Source: Acetatifactor muris (lineage in GTDB: Bacteria; Bacillota; Clostridia; Lachnospirales; Lachnospiraceae). From it: DNA of 64,000 nucleotides. Of this stretch, positions 15,467 to 23,540 are shown piece by piece (the first letter of the stretch is position 1; every line of letters begins with the position of its first letter). The translations under genes and the position numbers were made by a program. Under the pieces are notes generated by a model. It saw only the letters and a program-made list of their open reading frames with translations. It was not told where the DNA came from and did not search any database. The DNA lies in contig JAMPFR010000001.1 of the NCBI GenBank assembly GCA_023664365.1, positions 4,074 to 68,073 of the forward strand, written 5' to 3'.

Positions 15467-16025
15467 GATTGGCAATGATTTCTGTCCGCAGGCGCTGTTT
15501 CTTTATGGAACAAAGCAGGAAGACGGGCAGCCCCATTTTGGTCTTTTCAACTGGTTTGGATATTATCATTCTTCAGAGGGGCTCGGAGTAATGGCTTGTA
15601 TAGGCGAGGAAAAGCAGACCAAGGATTTGATACGCAAAAATGGTGTGTTTTCAGCTAATCTCGTATCTGAACAGATGCTGCCGCTGGCAGATTATTATGG
15701 TTGTACCTATGGCAGGACTACACCTGATAAGATGAAGCGTCTGCCTGTTGTAGAATGGGGGCAGGTGCTGGACGTGCCGACCATTGCAGAAAGTCCCGTC
15801 AGTTTTGAACTGGAGGTGAAGAAATCAATTCCTATGGGAGACGGATCAGATATATTTCTCTGTTTGATCCGTAATGTGACAAAGGATGAAAAACTGCTGG
15901 ATACAGCGGTTCCCTTTACGGAAAGACTGATGCAGGCCGCTCCGGTATTAGTTCCGGGCGAAGAGACATATGTCTCCATCGATGGAAGATATCTCGGGAA
16001 ATGGGGAGAACCTATGAAAAAATAA
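15447..16025 (+). CDS. Flavin reductase family protein
   Basis: A 192-residue protein starting at ATG 15447, with GGAAAGGA eight bases upstream. It matches the FMN-binding split-barrel flavin reductase/flavoredoxin group. It opens CPQALFLYGT and HFGLFNWFGYYHS, with VMACIGEEKQT and GVFSANLVSEQMLPLADYYG in the FMN-binding region, and ends with GRYLGKWGEP. Members bind FMN and pass electrons from NAD(P)H or ferredoxin. It overlaps the antitoxin-like gene by 20 bases. It has no evident link to glucan use and may belong to a small inserted segment. Confidence 0.82.
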   Translation: MAKVKTKIGNDFCPQALFLYGTKQEDGQPHFGLFNWFGYYHSSEGLGVMACIGEEKQTKDLIRKNGVFSANLVSEQMLPLADYYGCTYGRTTPDKMKRLPVVEWGQVLDVPTIAESPVSFELEVKKSIPMGDGSDIFLCLIRNVTKDEKLLDTAVPFTERLMQAAPVLVPGEETYVSIDGRYLGKWGEPMKK

Positions 16026-16040
16026 AAGCGCATATTTCGG

Positions 16041-16226
16041 ATGACAGTATTTTTGGTTGAGATCAGGACAATGGAGCGTCTTATCCGGATATTACACTCA
16101 TACCGGCACTGGCGTAAAAAGGCTGTTGATCATCAGCGAAAAGGAGATTATGATTCGATTCAACAAGGCTTAACTGAAAGCGAAATAAATGAAAACATAA
16201 AGAACATTTTATATAGATTGCTATAA
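16041..16226 (+). CDS. Hypothetical 61-residue ORF
   Basis: A short basic reading frame with no recognised domain. It starts 16 bases after the flavin reductase stop and has only a weak ribosome site. It may be a remnant of a longer protein rather than a gene. Low confidence. Confidence 0.25.
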   Translation: MTVFLVEIRTMERLIRILHSYRHWRKKAVDHQRKGDYDSIQQGLTESEINENIKNILYRLL

Positions 16227-16283
16227 TGAGTATGCAGGGGACAGTAACTAATCGCTAACCATTCATAGAAAGCAGGTGATTAT

Positions 16284-16502
16284 ATGCCAACGGGTATTGA
16301 AGTAATCAAAGCTGCTCTTGATGATTTTAAGAAGATTCAGAGGTATATGCTATTAGCTAAAAAAGAAAACGCTGCCGAAACATATGCTGAATTAAAAGAG
16401 GAATACCTGACGATAAAAGCATTATTCCGGCATCTTATTAGCAGTAAAATCCGGGGTGCAAAGCCTTTATGGAATCATGAAGGCTTTGCACCCTTTGACT
16501 AA
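16284..16502 (+). CDS. Hypothetical 72-residue helical protein ending in a hairpin
   Basis: A 72-residue mainly helical protein with no recognised family (GIEVIKAALDDFKKIQRYML and similar heptad-like stretches). It is preceded by AAGCAGGTGAT. The last 17 codons are formed by a near-perfect inverted repeat (16454-16493), so the natural C-terminus may have been replaced when that hairpin arose. It may be a real small protein or a truncated remnant. Confidence 0.4.
   Translation: MPTGIEVIKAALDDFKKIQRYMLLAKKENAAETYAELKEEYLTIKALFRHLISSKIRGAKPLWNHEGFAPFD
16454..16493 (+). terminator. Long hairpin inside the end of a small ORF
   Basis: GGGTGCAAAGCCTT (16454-16467) pairs perfectly with AAGGCTTTGCACCC (16480-16493). 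The loop adds one G-T wobble and three more pairs around a GAAT tetraloop, giving an 18-pair stem. Only a short TTTGACTAAC follows, so it is a weak intrinsic terminator at best, or a small mobile palindrome. Confidence 0.5.
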
Positions 16503-16640
16503 CTGTAAAATCGGGAAAAACCACAAAAGCAAAATACAGAAATTGTATATTTTATACAAAACTCAAAAAAACCAAAAGGTTTTAGTTGACAAATTGACCT
16601 ATCGGTACTATGATAAGCTTGTAGTTGAGGTGAGCAACAC

Positions 16641-16652
16641 AAAAACGTTTTT
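16641..16652 (+). promoter_or_regulatory. Candidate LacI operator, copy 2
   Basis: AAAAACGTTTTT is a perfect 12-base palindrome sharing the AAAACGTTTT core with the sites at 11884 and 16778. It lies 217 bases upstream of the binding-protein ATG and could be an auxiliary operator. Confidence 0.55.
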
Positions 16653-16777
16653 CTTGGTAAGTATGTCCTTATCAGATATACATAAGAGATATACATAAGG
16701 CGAAGGAGCTGCAGAAGATATAATGTCCGGTGGTCCGGGTAGAAAGCATTAGATTGAAAGCAGCTGAATTTTAAAAC

Positions 16778-16795
16778 AAGAAAAACGTTTTGGTA
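16778..16795 (+). promoter_or_regulatory. Candidate LacI operator, copy 3
   Basis: This site is identical over 18 bases to the one inside the LacI promoter (11884-11901). It lies just upstream of a TATAAA element and the binding-protein gene, so binding would repress the transport operon. Confidence 0.65.
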
Positions 16796-16857
16796 AATTC
16801 TGGCACAAATATAAAAGCAGTGCCGGAAGCTCGATCAAAAAGAAACGGAGGATATTT

Positions 16858-18606
16858 ATGAAAGCAAAGAAAGTATTGGGACTGTTTCTCTCTGTTGCCA
16901 TGGTAGCCGGCGTGATGACCGGATGCGGCAACGGCGATAACGGCGACTCCTCAAATGGGGGGGGTAATGCGCAGGACAGCCAGCAGACGAACAACGGCGG
17001 CGATTCCGCCGGAGGAACTGCGGGCGGAGAAAATAGCGGTGGGGAAACCGCCAACACCACGCCTTTTTATCTTACGCTGGATCCGCAGGTGTCCGGAAGC
17101 ATTGACGTTATGTGCTGGTCAGGCGACAGCGTGTATTACAGCGATCTGGGTCATATGACCATCGCAGACGAGGACTTGACCTCCAAGAACGTGGCTATGA
17201 TGTATGCCATGGCAAAAAAATTCAATGAGATGTACCCTAATCTGAAAATCAATCTGTATGCAAAGACGGATGATCCGGACAGCAACGATACCACATGGGA
17301 TCAGGAACTGGAGAATTTCAAGGCCGAGCATGGAAAATATCCCGATATTTATGCTTCTACCATGCTGCCGGACGACACGGCTAAGGGTATGGTGGCAGAC
17401 CTGTCCGTATATTCGGACGATCCGCTTTACCAGTCCTTCAATGAATCCCTGATGGCTCAGATGAATTATTACGGCTTCCAGGCAGGCCTGCCTCAGTTTA
17501 TGCAGCCCTGGGGCGTGTTTGTAAACAAGGAGCTGGCTGAGGACAATAATATCGACGTTCCCGATCCCGACTGGAGCATTGAGGATTATACCGATTTTGT
17601 GACCTCTGCAAATAATACCAGCTTCTGGGGACTGGTTTACGGCAGCGCGACCCAGTTTATCCAGACCGGAACGGATACGGTTGTGAAGGCTATGAACGAC
17701 GGAACCGAAATCAACATGGCTTCCGACCAGGTCATGAGCCTGCTGGATTATATCCCTCAGTGGTCTGAATACGAGATCTTCACAAAGAACGGTGAAGGCG
17801 CTGTGGATTCGGCTATTATGGATGACGGCTGGTGGTGGAGTTATCGCTTCTTCTGCCGCAATTACTGCCTGACGTCCGCAGGTGACCCCTGGATGGTTAC
17901 AGATGCTGCAATGGGACAGAATGCGGACGGCACATGGCCTACCAATGCAGTCGAGTCCGGGGACTGGGACATTTATCCCAGACCTGCAACGGATTACAGA
18001 GGGAACACCGTAGGTATCGTTATTGACCCTATGGCAATCCACAACTACGCTATGGACGACGGAGATCCCGCATGGAGCGACGCGGAGAAGGCCCAGATGG
18101 ATCTGGCGTATGCGTTCGGTTCCTACTGGTGCGGCGCAACCGAGGCAATGCAGGCGAGAGCTGACCAGCAGTGGAACAATGCAGGCGTTATGCAGAGCTG
18201 CTTAAATGACTCTTTCCCTCTGGTGACAGGCGATGCTTTCGACGAGCAGATGAAGATATGGTACTCCACCGTGAACCATGCGCCTTACGGCGATGCGGAT
18301 AAGATGCCCGGCTTCCAGTATGTGGTACAGCTTTGGGAGGAAGGCCAGATCTGGGATGTATCCGACAAGTGCTATCCCTGGTATGTATATGAGGACGGCA
18401 CCAGGAAAGAGTGCATCTATGAGTGGCTGAACCTGACAAACGCAGATGTTGTGGGCGTTCCTGTAACGGACGCCAGCTGGCTGGATACCGTAAAGGCAAA
18501 TCTGCCTGAGTGGAACAAGAAGATGAATGCGAGACTCGAGGAGGCACAGAACTCTCTGAAGGAAGGTCTGAAGACCTACTATGGATTTACCGATGCTGAT
18601 TTTTAA
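16858..18606 (+). CDS. Extracellular solute-binding lipoprotein (sugar ABC importer)
   Basis: A 582-residue lipoprotein with signal MKAKKVLGLFLSVAMVAGVMTGC, a Gly/Asn/Ser-rich linker to about residue 60, and a family-1-like sugar-binding fold. Visible features are the opening strand GSIDVMCWSGD, the hinge region QPWGVFVNKELAED and many Trp and Tyr residues suited to stacking on sugar rings. It is the first gene of the import operon, behind two candidate LacI sites. A strong hairpin terminator follows it at 18633, which would give more of this protein than of the downstream membrane parts. The ligand is inferred to be a beta-glucan oligosaccharide. Confidence 0.88.
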   Translation: MKAKKVLGLFLSVAMVAGVMTGCGNGDNGDSSNGGGNAQDSQQTNNGGDSAGGTAGGENSGGETANTTPFYLTLDPQVSGSIDVMCWSGDSVYYSDLGHMTIADEDLTSKNVAMMYAMAKKFNEMYPNLKINLYAKTDDPDSNDTTWDQELENFKAEHGKYPDIYASTMLPDDTAKGMVADLSVYSDDPLYQSFNESLMAQMNYYGFQAGLPQFMQPWGVFVNKELAEDNNIDVPDPDWSIEDYTDFVTSANNTSFWGLVYGSATQFIQTGTDTVVKAMNDGTEINMASDQVMSLLDYIPQWSEYEIFTKNGEGAVDSAIMDDGWWWSYRFFCRNYCLTSAGDPWMVTDAAMGQNADGTWPTNAVESGDWDIYPRPATDYRGNTVGIVIDPMAIHNYAMDDGDPAWSDAEKAQMDLAYAFGSYWCGATEAMQARADQQWNNAGVMQSCLNDSFPLVTGDAFDEQMKIWYSTVNHAPYGDADKMPGFQYVVQLWEEGQIWDVSDKCYPWYVYEDGTRKECIYEWLNLTNADVVGVPVTDASWLDTVKANLPEWNKKMNARLEEAQNSLKEGLKTYYGFTDADF

Positions 18607-18632
18607 CCCGGTAGTCTGATGATATAACAGGA

Positions 18633-18683
18633 AGGGCTTATTATTGGTGACACAGGGTGTTTGAAATAATAAGCCCTCTTTTT
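18633..18683 (+). terminator. Terminator/attenuator after the first binding-protein gene
   Basis: AGGGCTTATTATT (18633-18645) pairs perfectly with AATAATAAGCCCT (18665-18677) and is followed by CTTTTTG. The 13-pair stem and T-run fit a Rho-independent terminator. Genes in the same orientation start 18 bases later with no clear promoter, so partial read-through is likely. Confidence 0.8.
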
Positions 18684-18700
18684 GAAAGAGGAGCACGCTC

Positions 18701-21700
18701 ATGAAGTCGAAAAAGACAGGGATTTTCAGAAAAATTATCATAACCGCTGCCGCGGCGGCAGTGTGCGCCGGCGGCGTCTATCTGATTTTCAATATGAATC
18801 ACGCCGAGTATGTGGAGGATGTCAGCCCTGAGGAGCTGAGGCAGGCGTATGAGCTTTTGTCCGGTTCTCTTGTCTCCTCAGACTATATGTATACGGATTA
18901 TCTGAAATATCTTGATACGGGCTATGGACAGGGAAGCTATGCCGTTTCCCCGCAGAAGGGGGAGGCGAAGGACTTTGAGGCAGGGCAGGATCTGCCTGCC
19001 TATGAGGGAGATGCAGTGGTGCTGGACTATGAGCAGACTGCGGAATATAGAGTAAATGTGGATAAAACGGGAGTGTATTACCTGGCGGTGGATTATCTGT
19101 CCGCAGGCAATTCCTACCTTGATTATACAGTGGATGTGGCGCTGAACGGGGAAGCGCCGTATCAGGAGTGGAAGACGGTGGAGCTTGCCCTCTACTGGCA
19201 GGATGCGGTGGAGGAGTATCTGGTGGACAGATACGGGGACGAGATTGCTCCCACCCAGGAGCGCCTGAACCGATGGAACCATACCTGGCTTTACAATAAT
19301 ACTTATTCTTCCACCCACCCTTTGTACATAACCCTGGAGGCGGGGGAGAACGTGATTACCCTGACAAATCGTTCCAATGACGGCCTGGCGCTGGGCGCCC
19401 TTTATGTGGAGCCGCCTGTGGAGGATTGCCCTTCCTATGAGGAGTATGCCTCACAGTATGCGGACGCGAAGGTGGCAGGGAAAGGCGGCCTGATAGCCAT
19501 TGGCGCCACGGACTATAAGATGAAAAATTCGGCGGAAATCATTTACCAGTCTACGGCAAATCCGTCTATGACGCCTTATGACGCGGAGTACAAGAAGCTG
19601 AATACCCTCTCCTGGACCAAGCCGGGAAATGAGATTACCTATGAGTTCGGCGTACAGAAGGAAGGGCTTTATAAGCTGGGCTTTCACTATATGAACGATA
19701 AGGAAGAGTTTAACTCCTATGAAAGCATAGCCATTGACGGCAATGTGCCTTTCCGGGAGCTGCAGTGCTACGCTTTTCCTTACAGTGACGGGGGCTGGGC
19801 CAATGAGGTGCTCTCTGACCCGGAGGGAAATCCCTATTATATTTATCTGACGGCGGGAACCCATACTCTTACCATTAAGACGGAGATGGAGCCGGTGATA
19901 GAGGCGTGGCGCTACGGCCAGCTGATTGCGGAGCATGTGACCCAGTTTTCCCTGGACATTAAGAAGATTTCCGGACAGGATGCGGATAAATACAGAACCT
20001 GGAAAATGACCCAGTACATACCGGAGATTCCGGAATATCTGGACGCCTACATGACCCTGATACAGCATATCCGTTATCTGCTCCAGCATGAGTCGGAGTA
20101 CGGCATTAACGGCGCACTGCTTTCCTATCTGGATAAGGCGGAAATATTTATTGAAGAGATGGCGGAGTACCCTGATGAAATAGCCCTTTACACCACAAGC
20201 CTTACCGGCGCGGACAATTCCGTCCTGGTGGCGGTGAGCAGGTTTACTTCTTCCATTATGAACGTTAAGTTCTCACTGGATATGATTTATGCCTTTGGGG
20301 AGGATGAACTGCCGAAGGCGAAGGCGGGTATGTTCCAAAGCATCGGAAACGGCCTTGCCACGGTTTACTATTCCTTTACATCGGAGAAATACCGAACCGA
20401 TTCTTCGGATGAGGAGGAGCTGACTATATGGGTATCCAGAGCATTGACCCATGTGGATCTGCTGCAGAAGCTTGCGGATACGGAGTTTACGCCGAAGACC
20501 GGCATTAAGGTCAAGATTTCGGTTATGCCGGACGCCAATAAGCTGACTCTGGCGTCGGCGGCGGATCAGACGCCGGACATTGCCCTGGGGCTGATTTCCC
20601 ATATGCCCTTTGACCTGGCCTGCCGTGACGCCCTGTATGACCTGACGCAGTTTGATGATTTCTGGGAGACTGCCAACCGCTTTGTGGCAGGTGCGCTGGT
20701 ACCTTATACCTACAACGAGGGCGTATACGCCATACCGGAAACATTGGATTTCGACGCGGTGATTTACCGCACGGATATTTTTGAAAATCTGGGCCTGGAG
20801 GTGCCGGATACCTGGGAGGAGCTGATTGAACTGCTTCCCAGCCTGCAGCGGTACGGCATGAACTTTTACCACAATATTTCCTCCGGCGTGGGCTATAAAT
20901 GGTTTTACCAGACCACGCCTCTGATATTCCAGAACGGCGGCAGCCTGTATCTGGAGAACGGCACGGCTACGGCCATCGATGCGCCGGAGGCCGTGAAGGG
21001 CTTGAAGCAGCTGGGAGACTTGTTTGTGGCATACTCCCTGGATACCCAGGTGCAGGAGTTCTTTAATTCCTTCCGGTATTCCGTGCTGCCCATAGGCATT
21101 GTGGATTCCAACAACTATGTGCTGATTAAGAACGGCGCTACGGAGCTGGAGGGGCAGTGGGCGCTGGCGCCTTACCTGGGAACGGTGCAGGAGGACGGAA
21201 CCATTAACAGGAACTTTATTGCCAATGGTACAGGGGGCGTTATCTTTGCAGATACACAGATGCCCGAAGAGGCATGGGAGTTCATGAAGTGGTGGACGGA
21301 TACGGAGACCCAGGTGGAATATACCTACACCCTGCGATCCACCTACGGCGACACTTATTTCTGGCTGCCCTCCAATGTGGAGGCGCTGGAGCAGGCGCCC
21401 ATCGATCAGGATGACAAGGAGGTGATCCTGGATATGGTGCAGTGGCTCAGGGACGTGCCCAGGACCCCGGGACAGTACCTGCTGGAGCGTTCCATTTCGG
21501 ATATCTGGAACACCATGGTGTTCGACGGTACGTCGGCGCAGGTGGCGGCGGATGAGAAGGTGATTGCCATCAACCGTGAGATCAAAAAGAAAATGCAGGA
21601 GCTTGGCTTCTACGACGAAGAGGGAAATATGATAAAGAGCTATATTATCCGGGATGCGGACTGGATACAGGAGCAGATGGATAAAGCGAAAAAGGGAGGT

Positions 21701-21706
21701 GAGTAG
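18701..21706 (+). CDS. Giant membrane-anchored solute-binding protein with N-terminal carbohydrate-binding-like domains
   Basis: A 1001-residue protein. An uncleaved-looking N-terminal helix (about 10-30, no lipobox) anchors it. Two beta-sandwich regions resembling carbohydrate-binding modules follow (about 70-235 and 265-425), with phrases such as [15 protein letters not shown] and [14 protein letters not shown]. Next is a helical linker (about 430-590) and a C-terminal family-1-like binding domain (about 595-990) with [20 protein letters not shown] and [16 protein letters not shown]. Ordinary binding proteins are 400-550 residues, so this is a fusion. The permease pair follows, two bases after its stop. 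It is probably a second receptor that grips long glucan chains at the membrane. Confidence 0.82.
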   Translation: MKSKKTGIFRKIIITAAAAAVCAGGVYLIFNMNHAEYVEDVSPEELRQAYELLSGSLVSSDYMYTDYLKYLDTGYGQGSYAVSPQKGEAKDFEAGQDLPAYEGDAVVLDYEQTAEYRVNVDKTGVYYLAVDYLSAGNSYLDYTVDVALNGEAPYQEWKTVELALYWQDAVEEYLVDRYGDEIAPTQERLNRWNHTWLYNNTYSSTHPLYITLEAGENVITLTNRSNDGLALGALYVEPPVEDCPSYEEYASQYADAKVAGKGGLIAIGATDYKMKNSAEIIYQSTANPSMTPYDAEYKKLNTLSWTKPGNEITYEFGVQKEGLYKLGFHYMNDKEEFNSYESIAIDGNVPFRELQCYAFPYSDGGWANEVLSDPEGNPYYIYLTAGTHTLTIKTEMEPVIEAWRYGQLIAEHVTQFSLDIKKISGQDADKYRTWKMTQYIPEIPEYLDAYMTLIQHIRYLLQHESEYGINGALLSYLDKAEIFIEEMAEYPDEIALYTTSLTGADNSVLVAVSRFTSSIMNVKFSLDMIYAFGEDELPKAKAGMFQSIGNGLATVYYSFTSEKYRTDSSDEEELTIWVSRALTHVDLLQKLADTEFTPKTGIKVKISVMPDANKLTLASAADQTPDIALGLISHMPFDLACRDALYDLTQFDDFWETANRFVAGALVPYTYNEGVYAIPETLDFDAVIYRTDIFENLGLEVPDTWEELIELLPSLQRYGMNFYHNISSGVGYKWFYQTTPLIFQNGGSLYLENGTATAIDAPEAVKGLKQLGDLFVAYSLDTQVQEFFNSFRYSVLPIGIVDSNNYVLIKNGATELEGQWALAPYLGTVQEDGTINRNFIANGTGGVIFADTQMPEEAWEFMKWWTDTETQVEYTYTLRSTYGDTYFWLPSNVEALEQAPIDQDDKEVILDMVQWLRDVPRTPGQYLLERSISDIWNTMVFDGTSAQVAADEKVIAINREIKKKMQELGFYDEEGNMIKSYIIRDADWIQEQMDKAKKGGE

Positions 21707-21708
21707 GC

Positions 21709-22620
21709 ATGCAGCAGATGAAAAAGAGAAAGAAGTTCAATAAAGAGGACGGAAGAGCATACCTGATGCTGCTGCCTTATATCCTTCTGTTCTCCACATT
21801 TATTCTGGTGCCGGTGCTGATTGCGGTGTATCTGTCCTTTACCTACTTTGACGTAATCAACGCCCCCACCTTTACGGGACTGCTGAACTATATTACTCTG
21901 TTTACCCAGGATGAGGTGTTCTTAAAATATGTACTGCCAAACACCTTCCTGTATGCCCTGATTGTGGGGCCGGGGGGCTATGTGCTGTCTTTCCTGCTGG
22001 CCTGGATGCTGGCCCAGATACAGCCCATACCCAGAACCATACTGGCGCTGTGCATCTACACCCCTTCCATGCTGGGTCAGGTATTTATCGGCGTCATCTG
22101 GAAGACCATTTTCTCCGGCGACCAGTCCGGCTGGGTGAACAGTCTGCTGCTGCAGTGGGGGCTCATCGACACACCCATTCAGTTCCTGCTGACAAAGGAT
22201 TACTTTATGCTGATTATGATTATCGTCTCCCTGTGGTCCGCCATGGGCATCGGGTTCCTGGCTATGATCTCCGGCATTCTGAATATCGACCAGGAGCTGT
22301 ATGAGGCGGCCTATGTGGACGGACTTAAGAATCGGTTTCAGGAGATCATTTACATCACCGTGCCCTCCATGAAGCCCCAGATGCTGTTCGGAGCGGTCAT
22401 GGCGATTGTAAACGCTTTTAACATGGGCTGGATCGGCGTGACCTTAAGCGGCGCCAATCCCACGCCGGAATATTCCGGCCAGTTGATTACCAACCACATA
22501 GACGACTACGGCTTTATCCGGTATGAGATGGGATATGCCGCCGCCATTTCCGTGGTGCTTCTGCTGATTGTGTACGCCTTTAACGTTGTGGCCCACCGGC
22601 TGTTCGGTGAGAAGGATTGA
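21709..22620 (+). CDS. Sugar ABC transporter permease (MalF-like), pair 1
   Basis: A 303-residue permease with about six membrane helices. The EAA loop [15 protein letters not shown], then TVPSMKP, couples to the ATPase. It starts two bases after the giant binding protein gene. With the next gene it would form the channel of an oligosaccharide importer. No ATPase is encoded in the locus; Gram-positive importers of this class commonly share an MsmK-type ATPase encoded elsewhere. Confidence 0.92.
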   Translation: MQQMKKRKKFNKEDGRAYLMLLPYILLFSTFILVPVLIAVYLSFTYFDVINAPTFTGLLNYITLFTQDEVFLKYVLPNTFLYALIVGPGGYVLSFLLAWMLAQIQPIPRTILALCIYTPSMLGQVFIGVIWKTIFSGDQSGWVNSLLLQWGLIDTPIQFLLTKDYFMLIMIIVSLWSAMGIGFLAMISGILNIDQELYEAAYVDGLKNRFQEIIYITVPSMKPQMLFGAVMAIVNAFNMGWIGVTLSGANPTPEYSGQLITNHIDDYGFIRYEMGYAAAISVVLLLIVYAFNVVAHRLFGEKD

Positions 22621-22634
22621 GAGGAGGGAGCAGA

Positions 22635-23528
22635 ATGAGTAAGAAAAGAAAACAGAAACGGGGTAATTTTCAGGGCTCCCGCATCAATCCCAGGCATTTC
22701 TCAAAGGGGCAGCTTAAATTTTACATCATCCTTGTGCCTCTGTCCCTGTTTATGATTCTGCCTGTTGTGATGCTGGTGAGCCGGGCGTTCATGCCTCTGG
22801 GCGAGCTGTTTGCCTTTCCGCCCCATATTATCGCCCGCAATCCTACCACCAATAACTTCAAAAGCCTGTTCGCCCTGTCCAGCACAACGGGAGTTCCCAT
22901 GCTGCGATACCTGCTGAATTCGGTTATCGTGACGGTGCTGACGGTGCTGCTGAACCTGGTGATTACCATACTGGGAGCGTATACCTTCGCCAAAAAGAAT
23001 TTTAAGGGCAAGGCCGTACTGTTTGAAATCAATCAGCTGGCGCTGATGTTTGTGCCTACGGCAGTTGCCATTTCCAGATACCTGGTGATCGTGAAGCTGA
23101 ATCTCACGGACACCTGGCTGGTGCATGTGCTGCCTCTGGCGGCCATGCCCGTAGGCTTATTCCTGGTGAAGCAGTTTACGGATCAGATACCCGACGCGCT
23201 GATAGAGGCGGCAGTCATGGACGGCGCAAGGGAGATGACTATTGTGCGCAAGATCATTGTGCCCCTGATTAAGCCGGCTCTTGCCACCTCCATAGTGCTG
23301 ACCTTCCAGCAGGTCTGGATGGCGGTGGAAGCATCCAACAACTATGTGAACAATGACACCATGCGGACGCTGGCGTATTACCTGAACTCCCTGTCCACCA
23401 ACAATACCGTTGCGGCGGCAGGCATGACGGCGGCGGCTTCGGTGCTTCTGTTTCTACCGAATTTGCTGATATTTATCTGTATGCAGTCTCAGGTTATGAA
23501 TACCATGAGCCATTCCGGAATCAAGTAG
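22635..23528 (+). CDS. Sugar ABC transporter permease (MalG-like), pair 1
   Basis: A 297-residue permease starting at ATG 22635 after GAGGAGGGAG; an in-frame TTG at 22617 lacks a good site. About six membrane helices and the EAA loop EAAVMDGAREMTIVRKI, then IVPLIKP, mark the MalG type. It partners with the gene ending at 22620. The N-terminus is strongly basic (SKKRKQKRG), consistent with a cytoplasmic start. Confidence 0.92.
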   Translation: MSKKRKQKRGNFQGSRINPRHFSKGQLKFYIILVPLSLFMILPVVMLVSRAFMPLGELFAFPPHIIARNPTTNNFKSLFALSSTTGVPMLRYLLNSVIVTVLTVLLNLVITILGAYTFAKKNFKGKAVLFEINQLALMFVPTAVAISRYLVIVKLNLTDTWLVHVLPLAAMPVGLFLVKQFTDQIPDALIEAAVMDGAREMTIVRKIIVPLIKPALATSIVLTFQQVWMAVEASNNYVNNDTMRTLAYYLNSLSTNNTVAAAGMTAAASVLLFLPNLLIFICMQSQVMNTMSHSGIK

Positions 23529-23540
23529 GGAGGACGAGTG

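Larger units (their letters stand above)
16503..16857 (+). promoter_or_regulatory. Regulatory region before the first binding-protein gene
   Basis: This 355-base gap holds no convincing ORF. It contains two AAAACGTTTT-type sites (16641-16652 and 16778-16795), 137 bases apart, which could allow looping by a LacI-family protein. A -10-like TATAAA lies near 16809, downstream of the second site. An AAACGGAGG ribosome site precedes the ATG at 16858. The first 130 bases are A/T-rich and otherwise unexplained. Confidence 0.5.

Noticed and set aside
11374..16502. A prophage or integrative element
   Set aside because: No integrase, transposase, phage structural gene or flanking direct repeat was seen, only truncated genes at one edge.
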